From NCBI RefSeq assembly GCF_014192915.1, contig NZ_JACHYN010000002.1, positions 372,001-436,000 on the forward strand: 64,000 bases of DNA. Reading direction: 5' to 3'. Both the position numbers and the translations under genes were made by a program. Origin of the DNA: Azospirillum sp. OGB3 (GTDB taxonomy: Bacteria; Pseudomonadota; Alphaproteobacteria; Azospirillales; Azospirillaceae). Within the stretch, counting starts at the first letter, position 1; each line of letters starts with the position of its first letter. Positions 52,683 through 60,605 of this stretch are shown here, in pieces. The notes under the pieces are model-generated. The model was not told where the DNA came from. It saw only the letters and a list, made by a program, of their open reading frames with translations, and did not search any database.

Positions 52683-52705
52683 TTGTCCGGGTGTCCGGAC
52701 GCCGA

Positions 52706-52768
52706 TCACTCGGAAACGGTCTGCCAGAAGAAGAACACGACGGCCAGAACCATCAGGGCGATGTCCAT
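52706..52768 (-). CDS. Very small membrane protein, 20 residues
   Basis: A 21-codon frame from ATG 52768 to TGA 52706. GGAGAG lies seven bases upstream of the start. The product starts MDIALMVLAVV and continues with Phe-Phe-Phe-Trp: almost one uninterrupted hydrophobic helix with a polar Gln-Thr-Val-Ser-Glu tail. It is located between nagA and the shared terminator on the same strand. Similar one-helix peptides are subunits or modulators of larger membrane complexes. No family is assigned. Confidence 0.45.
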   Translation of the reverse strand: MDIALMVLAVVFFFWQTVSE

Positions 52769-52854
52769 GGGTTAACTCTCCTCGAAGATGCGTGTGAGGG
52801 TCGAAATTCTGCGGCCTCTATACGACAGTTTTGCGCGCGCGTGCAGTGGGTGTT

Positions 52855-54063
52855 TCACGAAACGGCCATTTTGCCGCTGATCCAGGTCGCCCGCACCCGC
52901 AGCCGCTCGTCGAGATGCACGAGGTCGGCGGCCAAGCCTGGCCGGAGGCGGCCGCGCCGCGCCGCCATGCCCATGAAATCGGCCGGGTAGGCGGAGGCCA
53001 TGCGCAACGCCTCGTCCAGCGGGATGCCGACCCGTTCCACGGCGTTGCGCACCGCCGTCGCCATGTCCAGGGCGGACCCGGCCAGCGTGCCGTCGGCGGT
53101 GACGCAGCGCCCGTCCTCCACCCGAATGTCCTCACCGTAAAGTTGGAAGCCGCCGGATTCGGTGGCGCCGGATTCGGTGGCGCCGGACTCGGTTGCGCCG
53201 ACGGGGGGCATCGCGTCGGTCACCAGAAACAGGCGGCCGGGAGCCTTGGCCTTCCAAGCCAGACGGACGGAGGCGTCGTGGACATGGTGCCCATCGACGA
53301 TGATGCCACACCAGACCGTGTCGTCTTCCAGCGCTGCCCCGACCATGCCCGGCTCGCGGGAGCCAAGCGGACTCATGGCGTTGAACAGGTGGGTCACCCC
53401 GGTGATGCCGGCGGCGAAGCCGGCCTTGGCCTGCGCCCAGGTGGCGGCGCTGTGGCCGGCGGCGATGCGCAGCCCGGCGGCGGCCAGCCGGCGGATCGGC
53501 TCGGGTGGAACCGTTTCCGGCGCCAGCGTGACCAGGGCCGGCAGGCCGGAGAGACCGCCGAGCAGGGCGAGGTCGTTCGCATCGGGGGGCGCAATGAAGC
53601 GCGCGTCATGGACGCCGCGACGCTCCGGCGCGATGTGCGGGCCTTCCAGATGGATGCCGAGCACACCCGGCACCCCCTCGGCCAGCGCGGCGCGCACCGT
53701 GGCCACGGCGGCGGCGCGCGTCTCGGCCGAATCAGTGATCAGGGTGGGCAGCAGGCCGGTGGTGCCGAACCGGCGGTGCGCCGCGGCGATGCGGCGCAGC
53801 GTCGGCAGGTCGGGCGTGTCGTTGAAAAGGGCGCCGCCGCCGCCATTCACCTGGAGGTCGATGAAGCCGGGGGCGAGGATGCCGCCGCCCAGGTCCATCA
53901 CCGTGGCCTCCGGCGGAATCGCCTCGGGCGCGACGATCGCGGCGATGGCCGGACCGTCGATCAGCAGAGCGGCACCCGCCAGCACCGAATCCCCGGTGTG
54001 AAGCGTGGCGTTGACCAGCGCCTTCAGCGTCCGGTCGGCAGCGGGGCTGTGTGCGTGGCTCAA
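52855..54063 (-). CDS. nagA: N-acetylglucosamine-6-phosphate deacetylase
   Basis: An amidohydrolase removing acetate from GlcNAc-6-phosphate, about 402 residues. Motifs: GFIDLQVNGGGG, HLEGPHIAPERRG with the metal Glu, GHSAATWAQ and THLFNAMSPLG with metal His, DGHHVHDA, and the catalytic Asp in VTDAMPPVG. Directly after that Asp a Gly-Ala-Thr-Glu-Ser unit is repeated three times. The start is uncertain: TTG 54063 gives the usual length with only weak GGGTG upstream, and no ATG is suitably placed. It partners nagK in amino-sugar catabolism. Confidence 0.88.
   Translation of the reverse strand: MSHAHSPAADRTLKALVNATLHTGDSVLAGAALLIDGPAIAAIVAPEAIPPEATVMDLGGGILAPGFIDLQVNGGGGALFNDTPDLPTLRRIAAAHRRFGTTGLLPTLITDSAETRAAAVATVRAALAEGVPGVLGIHLEGPHIAPERRGVHDARFIAPPDANDLALLGGLSGLPALVTLAPETVPPEPIRRLAAAGLRIAAGHSAATWAQAKAGFAAGITGVTHLFNAMSPLGSREPGMVGAALEDDTVWCGIIVDGHHVHDASVRLAWKAKAPGRLFLVTDAMPPVGATESGATESGATESGGFQLYGEDIRVEDGRCVTADGTLAGSALDMATAVRNAVERVGIPLDEALRMASAYPADFMGMAARRGRLRPGLAADLVHLDERLRVRATWISGKMAVS
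53152..53196 (-). repeat. Three 15-bp tandem repeats in nagA
   Basis: The unit GCCGGATTCGGTGGC occurs three times (two perfect, one with two changes), coding for a repeated Gly-Ala-Thr-Glu-Ser on the minus strand. It keeps the frame and sits in the loop after the catalytic Asp motif. Confidence 0.85.
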
Positions 54064-54246
54064 TTCGGCACCCGATGGGCTGCGGCAGGGGATCGGCGGT
54101 GGGCCGACAGGAAAACCCGGCGGGGCCGATGACGCAAGAGGGCGTCGTGGGAGGTTAAAACCCTTTCTTCTGTGCGGATTATGCCGCCGGATTTGTTGGG
54201 GTATGGTGTTTGTTAGGGATTGCCAGAAGGGACAGGTTTCTGGCAG

Positions 54247-54326
54247 AAAAAAGGCCGCTGACGAACAGCGGCCTGAGTTTAGGGAGGAAACGCCCAAGAA
54301 GGGCGAAGCAGCAATCTCTTGCTGCG
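54247..54326 (-). ncRNA. mmgR: MmgR-like (alpha-r8 family) small RNA
   Basis: A predicted sRNA of about 80 bases. From 5' to 3': hairpin GCAGCAA-GAGA-TTGCTGC, hairpin CGCCC-TTCTT-GGGCG, the unpaired ten-base motif TTTCCTCCCT (54281-54290), then a nine-base terminator stem (AGGCCGCTG/CAGCGGCCT) and a T run. That unpaired motif matches what I recall as the invariant core of MmgR, which limits polyhydroxybutyrate storage in Sinorhizobium. It is anti-Shine-Dalgarno in character. A promoter fits: TTTTCA (54361-54356) and TTAATT (54338-54333), 17 bases apart, about seven bases before the predicted 5' end. No protein-coding potential. Confidence 0.75.
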
Positions 54327-54366
54327 CTGCAAAATTAACAAAGATCTCGGATGGGTGAAAACCCCG

Positions 54367-54399
54367 AAGCAATGGCCCCATGCGGGGCCGTTGCTTTTT
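54367..54399 (+). terminator. Intrinsic-terminator-like hairpin, host transcript unknown
   Basis: A 13-base stem (AAGCAATGGCCCC and GGGGCCGTTGCTT, one G-U pair) with an ATGC loop and a T run on the plus strand. It lies just upstream of the mmgR promoter, facing the other way. It may stop plus-strand transcripts before otsB. Confidence 0.7.
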
Positions 54400-54559
54400 C
54401 CAGGGTCGCTGTGACCGGAGAGTCACAATCGTATCGGATGCGATAACATCGTTGTTCAACGCATCCGGACCTTAAGGCGCGCTTTCTCGTTGTTCCGATC
54501 GTGCGCCGGCGCCACCGCGCCCGCCGACGATGTCCGCTGACAGTGAAGGAGAGCCGCTC

Positions 54560-55384
54560 GTGACCGATCAGCCGCCCCCCGCCTCCACCGCAGGCAAGCC
54601 GTCGGCGCTCGTCCGGTTCGACGCCTTCGCGGCGATGCTGGGCGCCCGGCGGCCTGCCGTCTTCCTCGACTATGACGGAACCTTGACCCCGATCGTGGAG
54701 CGGCCCGACCTGGCGGTCCTCGACGACCCCGTGCGCGCGGTGATCCGTCGGCTGGCCGGGCTGTGCCCGGTGGCGGTGGTCAGCGGGCGCGACCTGGAGG
54801 ATGTGGCCCGCCATGTCGGGATCGGCGACCTGATCTACGCCGGCAGCCACGGCTTCGACATCCGCGGTCCCGGCCTGCGCACCCAGATCGGTGAGGAATA
54901 TCTGGGCGACCTCGACGCGGCTGAAGCGGAACTGCTGCGGCGCCTGGACGGCGTGGAGGGAGCGTTGGTCGAGCGCAAGCGCTTCGCCATCGCCATCCAC
55001 ACCCGGCGGGTCGCCCCGGACCGCAAGGTGTCGGTGGGCGACGCGGTGCGGGACGTCGCGGGCGCCTTTCCGGCGTTGCGCGTCACCGGTGGCAAGGAGA
55101 TCCACGAACTGCGGCCCAACGTCCCCTGGGACAAGGGCAAGGCGGTCCTGTCGCTGCTCGACACCCTTGGGCTGGCGGGACAGGAGACGCTGCCGCTTTA
55201 TCTCGGCGACGACGAGACGGACGAGGACGCCTTCCGCGCCCTGGCGGGACGTGGGGAAGGACGGGGTGTCGGCATCCGCGTCATGGATCCGCCGGCCCCG
55301 AGCGCCGCCGCATGGAGCCTCAAGGACCCGGCGGAGGCCGGCGCCTTCCTCGACCGCTTGGCAGGCTGGCTGGCGGAGGGCTGA
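54560..55384 (+). CDS. otsB: Trehalose-6-phosphate phosphatase
   Basis: A 274-residue HAD phosphatase that releases trehalose from trehalose-6-phosphate. Motif I is FLDYDGTLTP, motif II the Ser in VVSGRD, motif III the Lys in PWDKGKAV and motif IV LGDDETDEDAF; GSHGFDIRGP is a typical OtsB cap block. GTG 54560 is chosen for the AAGGAG site; ATG 54530 lacks one. otsA is not next to it in this window. Trehalose is an osmolyte; regulation by the upstream palindrome is possible. Confidence 0.9.
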   Translation: MTDQPPPASTAGKPSALVRFDAFAAMLGARRPAVFLDYDGTLTPIVERPDLAVLDDPVRAVIRRLAGLCPVAVVSGRDLEDVARHVGIGDLIYAGSHGFDIRGPGLRTQIGEEYLGDLDAAEAELLRRLDGVEGALVERKRFAIAIHTRRVAPDRKVSVGDAVRDVAGAFPALRVTGGKEIHELRPNVPWDKGKAVLSLLDTLGLAGQETLPLYLGDDETDEDAFRALAGRGEGRGVGIRVMDPPAPSAAAWSLKDPAEAGAFLDRLAGWLAEG

Positions 55385-55460
55385 CCGTCCCCATCGCTCC
55401 CCGTCGCTTTCCCGCCGAAAAAGGGGTAGGGTGGTCACCGATCAATCGAGAGGTCCCATC

Positions 55461-55706
55461 ATGGACATCGGCGCGCCCGGCGCACCGCGGATGCCGTCCC
55501 TGCCCGACGCCCAGGCCTCGGCCCTGGCGGGGCTTCAGGGCGCCCAGTCCCGCGCCGACGAGGCGGGGGCGCAGCTCGCCGCCGGCAACCTCGACCCGGC
55601 GGTGGTGGTCAGCCTGTCTTCAGCGCAGACCGACTTCGCCGCCAACGTCAAGGTCATGCAGGCCGCGCAGGACAACACAAAGCGTATTCTCGACATGCTG
55701 GTGTGA
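55461..55706 (+). CDS. Small protein resembling flagellar rod C-terminal segments
   Basis: An 81-residue protein. The N-terminus is Pro/Ala-rich; the C-terminal 40 residues (VVSLSSAQTDFAANVKVMQ then NTKRILDMLV) look like the C-terminal helix of flagellar basal-body rod and hook proteins or of YjfB-type motility proteins. No other flagellar gene is present. AGAGG lies upstream of ATG 55461. It follows otsB by 76 bases. The assignment rests on helix pattern only. Confidence 0.55.
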   Translation: MDIGAPGAPRMPSLPDAQASALAGLQGAQSRADEAGAQLAAGNLDPAVVVSLSSAQTDFAANVKVMQAAQDNTKRILDMLV

Positions 55707-55741
55707 TCCGTCTTCGCATCGCCAGCCTCACACCGCCAGCC

Positions 55742-56458
55742 TCACACCGCCAGATAGGCCCGGCGCACCGCCTCGTCCTCCAGCAGAGTCCGCATCGGGC
55801 CTTCGAAGCGGATCTGCCCCTTTTCGATGACGCTCGCCCGGTCGGCGACCGCGGCGGCGAAGGCGAGATTCTGTTCCGACACCAGGATCGACAGCCCCTC
55901 GGCCTTCAGCGCGCGCAGGGCGTCGGCCATCTGCTGCACGATGCGCGGAGCCAGCCCCTCCGACGGCTCGTCGAGCAGCAGGAGCGACGGGTTGCCCATC
56001 AACGTGCGGGCGAGCGTCAGCATCTGCTGCTCGCCGCCGCTCATCCGCCCGCCGCGGCGGCCCCGCATCTCGGCGAGGTTGGGGAAGAGCGCGTAGAGCC
56101 GGTCCGGCGTCCAGTGGGGGGCGCCGTCGCGGGGCGGCTGCCGGCCGACCTCCAGGTTCTCTTCCACCGTCAGGTCGGTGAAGACGCGGCGGTCCTCCGG
56201 CACATAGCCGAGGCCGAGCCGCGCGATGCGGTGCGGCGGCAGGGCGGAGACGTCGCGCCCGTCGAAGGTGACCGACCCGGCGCGCCGGTCGAGCAACCCC
56301 ATGATCGCCTTCAGCGTCGTGGTCTTGCCAGCGCCGTTGCGGCCCATCAGGGCGACCACCTCGCCCCGGCCCACCACCAGATCGACCCCGGTCAGGATGT
56401 GCGCCCGCCCGTACCAGGCCTGAAGCCCGCGGACGCTCAGGAGTGGCTGGGTGGTCAT
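55742..56458 (-). CDS. livF: Branched-chain amino acid ABC transporter ATPase
   Basis: A 238-residue LivF-type ATPase. Walker A GRNGAGKTT, Q-loop YVPEDRRVF, signature MSGGEQQM, Walker B LLLLDEPSEGLA and H-loop VSEQNLAF. YVPEDRRVFTDLTVEENL is typical of LivF. Its start overlaps the livG stop by four bases (ATGA). It is the last gene of the transporter operon. Confidence 0.9.
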   Translation of the reverse strand: MTTQPLLSVRGLQAWYGRAHILTGVDLVVGRGEVVALMGRNGAGKTTTLKAIMGLLDRRAGSVTFDGRDVSALPPHRIARLGLGYVPEDRRVFTDLTVEENLEVGRQPPRDGAPHWTPDRLYALFPNLAEMRGRRGGRMSGGEQQMLTLARTLMGNPSLLLLDEPSEGLAPRIVQQMADALRALKAEGLSILVSEQNLAFAAAVADRASVIEKGQIRFEGPMRTLLEDEAVRRAYLAV

Positions 56459-57201
56459 GCGGCCCCTCCCAGATAGACGGCCTGTACCCGTGGGTCGGCG
56501 CGCACGGCGTCGGGCGTGCCCTCGGCGATCAGCTGGCCGCGGTCGAGCACGATGATGCGGGTGGCGTGGCCGAACACGACGTCCATGTCATGCTCCGTGA
56601 ACAGAACGGCGAGACCGCGCTCGCGGACGAGGGAGGAGGTGAGCGCCATCAACTCCTGCCGCTCGCCGGGGGCCATGCCGGCGGTGGGTTCGTCCATCAG
56701 CAGGACCTTCGGGTCGCCGGCCAGCGCCATGGCGAGTTCGACGCGCTTCAGGTCGCCATAGGCCAGCACGCCGCAGGGCCGCTCCGCCTGGGCGCCCATG
56801 CCGACGCGTTCCAACAGGGCCATCGCCTCGTCGCGGAACCCGGCGGCGGCCGGGTTCCACAGCCCGAACAGGCGCCTGTGGACGGAGAGCAGGACCATCT
56901 GCACATTCTCGCGCACCGTCATTGAGGCGAAGGTGGCGGTGATCTGGAAGGTGCGGCCGACGCCCATCCGCCAGATGCGGCGCGGCGGCAGGCCGACGAT
57001 GTCCACCCCGTCCAGCCGTACCGTGCCCGCGTCGGGCCGCAACTGGCCGTTCAGCAGATTGAAGCAGGTCGTCTTGCCGGCGCCGTTCGGCCCGATCAGC
57101 GCCAGGACCTCCCCGGCGCCCAGGACGAAGGAGACGCCGCGCACGGCCTGCACGCCGCCGAAGGCGCGCTGGAGATTCTCCACGGCGAGGCGGCGGCTCA
57201 T
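56455..57201 (-). CDS. livG: Branched-chain amino acid ABC transporter ATPase
   Basis: A 248-residue LivG-type ATPase. Walker A GPNGAGKTT, Q-loop GRTFQITATF, signature LAYGDLKR (a LivG-like variant), Walker B VLLMDEPTAGMA and H-loop FTEHDMDVV. ATG 57201 overlaps the permease stop by four bases, as livF overlaps livG, so the three are translationally coupled. Confidence 0.9.
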   Translation of the reverse strand: MSRRLAVENLQRAFGGVQAVRGVSFVLGAGEVLALIGPNGAGKTTCFNLLNGQLRPDAGTVRLDGVDIVGLPPRRIWRMGVGRTFQITATFASMTVRENVQMVLLSVHRRLFGLWNPAAAGFRDEAMALLERVGMGAQAERPCGVLAYGDLKRVELAMALAGDPKVLLMDEPTAGMAPGERQELMALTSSLVRERGLAVLFTEHDMDVVFGHATRIIVLDRGQLIAEGTPDAVRADPRVQAVYLGGAA

Positions 57202-59039
57202 GCATCCCTCCCGCGGGTCCACAGGTCGCGGACGAAGCCGGCGACGCCCTTGGGAAAGGCAAGCACCAGCACCAGGATGATGGCGCCCAGGACCAGCCGC
57301 CACCAGTCGGTCCGGCTCATCGCCTCGGTTTCCAGCAGGTGGAACAGCGCCGCCCCCACCACCGGACCGCTCAGCGTCTGGATGCCGCCCATCAGCACCA
57401 TGACCAGCGCGTCCACCGACACGGGAACGGCCATCAGCGTGGGGAAGACGCTGCCCTTGGAAAAGGCGTAGAGCCCGCCGGCCAGACCGGCGGCGGAGCC
57501 GGCCAGGGCGAAGCTCAGCCACTGGTGGCGGCGCACGTCGATGCCCACCGACTCGGCGCGCAGCGTGGAATCGCGCCCGGCGCGCAGCGTGTAGCCGAAG
57601 GGCGCGAAGGCGGCGCGGCGCAGCAGCAGCAGCGCGCCGCCGGCCAGCGCCAGGGTCAGCCAGTAATAGGCCGCCTTGCCGGCCGCCCAGTCCGGCGGCC
57701 AAACGCCGAGAATGCCGTTGTCGCCGCCGGTGACGCCGTACCACTGGAAGGTCACCGACCAGACGATCTGCGCGAAGGCCAGCGTGAGCATGGCGAAGTA
57801 GAGGCCCGACCGCCGCACGCAGAACCAGCCCGCGGCCAGCGCCCCCAGCCCGGCGACCAGCGGGGCGGCGGCCAGCGCCAGCGGCATCGGCGCGGCGAAA
57901 TGCTTGACCAGCAGGGCCGCGCCGTAGGCGCCGAGCCCGAAATAGGCGGCGTGCCCGAAGGAGACGAGGCCGCCCAGCCCGATCAGCAGATGCAGGCTGG
58001 CCGCCAGCAGCGCCAGGATCACCACCTCGGTCAGCACGATCAGCGCGTAGTCGCCGGCGACCAGCGGCACCGCCGCCAGCAGGGCGAGCAGCAGGGCGGG
58101 CGCCCAGCGCGCCGCGCCGGCCGCGGCGACCAGCGGTGGACCGGGGCTGGCGGCGGTGGGCGGAGCGTCCTCGGCGCGGCCGAGCAGGCCGTAGGGGCGG
58201 ATGACCAGCACCACCGCCATGAACAGGAAGACCAGGACCAGCGTGATCTGCGGGAAGACCAGGATGCCGAAGGCCTGCAACTGCCCGATCAGCAGCGAGG
58301 CGACGAAGGCGCCGGTCAGGCTGCCCATCCCGCCGACCACGACGACCACGAAGGCCTCGACCACGATGGCCATGTCCATGTGGAGGTTCACCGCCTCGCG
58401 CGGGACCTGGAGCGCGCCGCCCAGCCCGGCCAGCGCCGATCCCAGGAACAGCACCCCGGTGAACAGCCGCGCCGGATCGACGCCGAGCGCCGAGGCCATG
58501 TCGCGGTCCTGCGTCGCTGCGCGCACCAGCGTGCCCCAGCGCGTGCGGTTGAACAGCAGCCAGAGCAGGCCCAGCACCAGCGGCCCCAGCCCGATCAGCA
58601 CGAGGTCGTAGAGCGGGAAGGGCTGGTCGAGGATGTCCACGGAGCCGCGCAGCCCCGGCGCCCGCCGGCCCAGCAGATCCTCCGACCCCCAGATCCAGGA
58701 GGCGGCGTCCTGCACCACCAGCACCACGCCGAAGGTGGCGAGAAGCTGGAACAGCTCCGGCGAGCGGTAGAGGCGGCGCAGGAGCCCCACCTCCATCAGC
58801 GCGCCGAGCAGCCCGACCGCCAGCGCGGACGCGGCCACCGCGCCCCAGAAGCCCAGCGGCGTGGACCCCCAGCGCTCCACCAGCGTCCAGCCGAGATAGG
58901 CTCCCAGCATGTAGAAGGAGCCGTGCGCAAAATTCACGATCCGCGTCACGCCGAACACGATGGTCAGCCCGGACGACACCAGGAACAGCGTCGCCGCCGT
59001 GGCGAGGCCGCTGAGAAATTGCACAAGGTAGAAGGACAT
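57198..59039 (-). CDS. Fused LivH-LivM permease
   Basis: A 613-residue polytopic membrane protein joining both permease subunits. Residues 1-290 are LivH-like (LTIVFGVTRIVNFAHGSFYMLG and VVVVVGGMGSLTGAF). After a Pro/Ala linker (about 290-305), residues 310-613 are LivM-like (HLLIGLGGLVSFGHAAYFGLGAY and LMGGIQTLSGPVVG). One chain would thus supply the whole pore. Fusions of this kind occur in proteobacterial Liv-type systems; urtB and urtC in the same window are separate. Substrate may be amino acids or aromatic or short-chain acids. Confidence 0.88.
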   Translation of the reverse strand: MSFYLVQFLSGLATAATLFLVSSGLTIVFGVTRIVNFAHGSFYMLGAYLGWTLVERWGSTPLGFWGAVAASALAVGLLGALMEVGLLRRLYRSPELFQLLATFGVVLVVQDAASWIWGSEDLLGRRAPGLRGSVDILDQPFPLYDLVLIGLGPLVLGLLWLLFNRTRWGTLVRAATQDRDMASALGVDPARLFTGVLFLGSALAGLGGALQVPREAVNLHMDMAIVVEAFVVVVVGGMGSLTGAFVASLLIGQLQAFGILVFPQITLVLVFLFMAVVLVIRPYGLLGRAEDAPPTAASPGPPLVAAAGAARWAPALLLALLAAVPLVAGDYALIVLTEVVILALLAASLHLLIGLGGLVSFGHAAYFGLGAYGAALLVKHFAAPMPLALAAAPLVAGLGALAAGWFCVRRSGLYFAMLTLAFAQIVWSVTFQWYGVTGGDNGILGVWPPDWAAGKAAYYWLTLALAGGALLLLRRAAFAPFGYTLRAGRDSTLRAESVGIDVRRHQWLSFALAGSAAGLAGGLYAFSKGSVFPTLMAVPVSVDALVMVLMGGIQTLSGPVVGAALFHLLETEAMSRTDWWRLVLGAIILVLVLAFPKGVAGFVRDLWTRGRDA

Positions 59040-59072
59040 CGGCTCTTTCGGCGGTCTGCGGGGGAGCGAGGT

Positions 59073-59187
59073 CTTGCCCCCTCCCTGATCCTCCCCCGCT
59101 TCGCAGGGGAGAGGGCTTTTCTCCCTCCCCTGCGAAGCGGGGGGAGGGAAGGGGCCCGCGGCGCAGCCGCGGGAAGGGTGGGGGGAA
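59073..59187. repeat. Family A palindromic element between the binding protein and permease genes
   Basis: About 115 bp from TTGCCCCCTCCC to GGGTGGGGGG, with the CCCTCCCC palindromes and an extended CCCGCGGCGCAGCCGCGGG hairpin. It lies within the operon directly after the binding-protein gene, the same position as the copy after urtA. Confidence 0.85.
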
Positions 59188-59205
59188 GCGCGGCCCCTCC
59201 GCCCC

Positions 59206-60432
59206 TTACTCCGGGCGCATCTTGCGGACGGCCTCGTCGGACGGCAGATAATCCGCGCCGTCGGCGTAGCGCCAGCCGGTCATCGCGCCCTGGCCGCCCT
59301 TCACCGTGGTCTTGCCGACATAGGCGCCCATCGTCGCCTGATGGTCGAGCGCGCGGAAGGTGATCGGTCCGAAGGGGCTGGACAGGGCCAGGCCGGACAG
59401 CGCGTCCACCACCTTCTCCGCATCGGTGGAGCCGGCCTTCTCCACGGCGGCGGCGATGGCCTTGAACGTGGCGTAGCCGACGACCGAGCCCTGGCGCGGC
59501 GCCTCATTGAAGCGCTTCACATAGGCCTCGCGGAAAGCCTTGTGCTCGGGCGTGTCGATCTGCTCCTGCGGGTAGCCGGTGACGATCCAGCCCTCCGGCG
59601 CCTCGTCCTTCATGGGGTCGAGATATTCCGGCTCGCCGGTCAGCAGGCTGACGACGGTGCGGTTGCGGAACAGGCCGCGGCCCTCGCCCTCGCGCACGAA
59701 CTTGGCGAGGTCGGCGCCGAAGGTGACGTTGAAGATGGCGTCGGGCTTGGCCGCGGCCAGAGCCTGCACGGTCGGCCCGGCCTCCAGCTTGCCCTGGGCC
59801 GGCCACTGCTCGGCGACGAACTCGACGTCCGGACGCTTCTCCGACAGGAGCTGGCGGAACCACTGCACCGCCGACTGGCCGTATTCGTAGTTGGGGGCGA
59901 CGGTGGCCCAGCGCTTGGCCGGCAGCTTCGCCGCCTCCTCCACCAGCATGGCCGCCTGCATGTAGGTGCTGGGGCGCAGGCGGAAGGTGTAACGGTTGCC
60001 CTTGGTCCAGGTGATGGCGTCGGTCAGCGGCTCCGCCGCCACGAAGGGCAGCTTGTTGCGCGCGGCGAAGTCCGCTACGGCCAGCCCGACGTGGGAGAAA
60101 TAGGTGCCGGCCAACAGTTCGACCTTCTCGTTCGACAGCAGCTCCTGCGCGACGCGCACGGCGTCGTCCGGCTTGCCGGCGTCATCGCGGGAGACGACCT
60201 CCAGCTTGCGCCCGCCGAGCAGGCCGCCCGCCGCGTTCACCTCCTCCACCGCGAGCTGCCAGCCCTGGCGGTAGGGGATCGTGAAGGCCGGCAGGCCGGT
60301 GTAGCTGTTGATCTCGCCGACGCGAATCGGCTGGCCACCCGCTTGGGCGTGGGATGCCGACGGCACGGCGATGCAAAGGGCGGCGGCGAGGGCGGCAGCG
60401 CCCGGCGCAAGCAGGAGATGGCGGCGGTTCAT
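59206..60432 (-). CDS. Branched-chain-amino-acid-type substrate-binding protein
   Basis: A 408-residue periplasmic receptor of the LivK/Leu-Ile-Val superfamily. The signal peptide runs to Ser-His-Ala-Gln. Mature landmarks: IRVGEINSYTGLPAF, GGLLGGRKLEVVSRDDAGKP, LLAGTYFSHVG and the hinge SAVQWFRQLL. First gene of a five-component importer with the fused permease and two ATPases. ATG 60432 is chosen; a longer frame to 60525 would cover the operator. Ligand not assigned. A MarR gene lies upstream. Confidence 0.88.
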   Translation of the reverse strand: MNRRHLLLAPGAAALAAALCIAVPSASHAQAGGQPIRVGEINSYTGLPAFTIPYRQGWQLAVEEVNAAGGLLGGRKLEVVSRDDAGKPDDAVRVAQELLSNEKVELLAGTYFSHVGLAVADFAARNKLPFVAAEPLTDAITWTKGNRYTFRLRPSTYMQAAMLVEEAAKLPAKRWATVAPNYEYGQSAVQWFRQLLSEKRPDVEFVAEQWPAQGKLEAGPTVQALAAAKPDAIFNVTFGADLAKFVREGEGRGLFRNRTVVSLLTGEPEYLDPMKDEAPEGWIVTGYPQEQIDTPEHKAFREAYVKRFNEAPRQGSVVGYATFKAIAAAVEKAGSTDAEKVVDALSGLALSSPFGPITFRALDHQATMGAYVGKTTVKGGQGAMTGWRYADGADYLPSDEAVRKMRPE

Positions 60433-60466
60433 GGTCGGCGGTATCCCGGCGCGGTTGGCGGCTGCG

Positions 60467-60508
60467 TGAACGCATGGAACGGCAGCGTGAACGCAATGTC
60501 TGCGTTCA
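60467..60508 (-). promoter_or_regulatory. Operator-like palindrome upstream of the Liv-type operon
   Basis: A perfect 21-base palindrome TGAACGCA-ATGTC-TGCGTTCA (60488-60508) plus a third half-site TGAACGCA (60467-60474), between the MarR gene and the binding-protein start. Length and symmetry suit a MarR dimer. Confidence 0.65.
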
Positions 60509-60605
60509 TAGCAAACCCACCGCAAAAGTCACCGTTCCGTTGCGCCGCACCAGCCGGGTTTTCACCACGCCTGTTTTCCGCGGGCCGGTGCCGGAACCGC
60601 CGGCC

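Larger units (their letters stand above)
54064..54559. promoter_or_regulatory. nagA-otsB divergent intergenic region
   Basis: A 496-base gap containing an MmgR-like sRNA on the minus strand (54247 to about 54326), a second hairpin with a T run (54367-54399), a short palindrome GTGAC-CGGAGA-GTCAC and the inverted repeat CGGATGCG / CGCATCCG (54435-54442, 54460-54467) upstream of otsB. The last could be an operator for otsB. The part next to nagA must carry its promoter, but none was clear. Confidence 0.45.

Noticed and set aside
54005..54358. Plus-strand frame of 117 codons across the sRNA region
   Set aside because: No ribosome binding site, atypical composition, and it overlaps structured RNA and the nagA 5' end.
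13779..59187. GC palindromes taken as intrinsic terminators
   Set aside because: They lack T runs, recur with shared ends, and lie inside operons or coding regions, so repeat elements explain them better.
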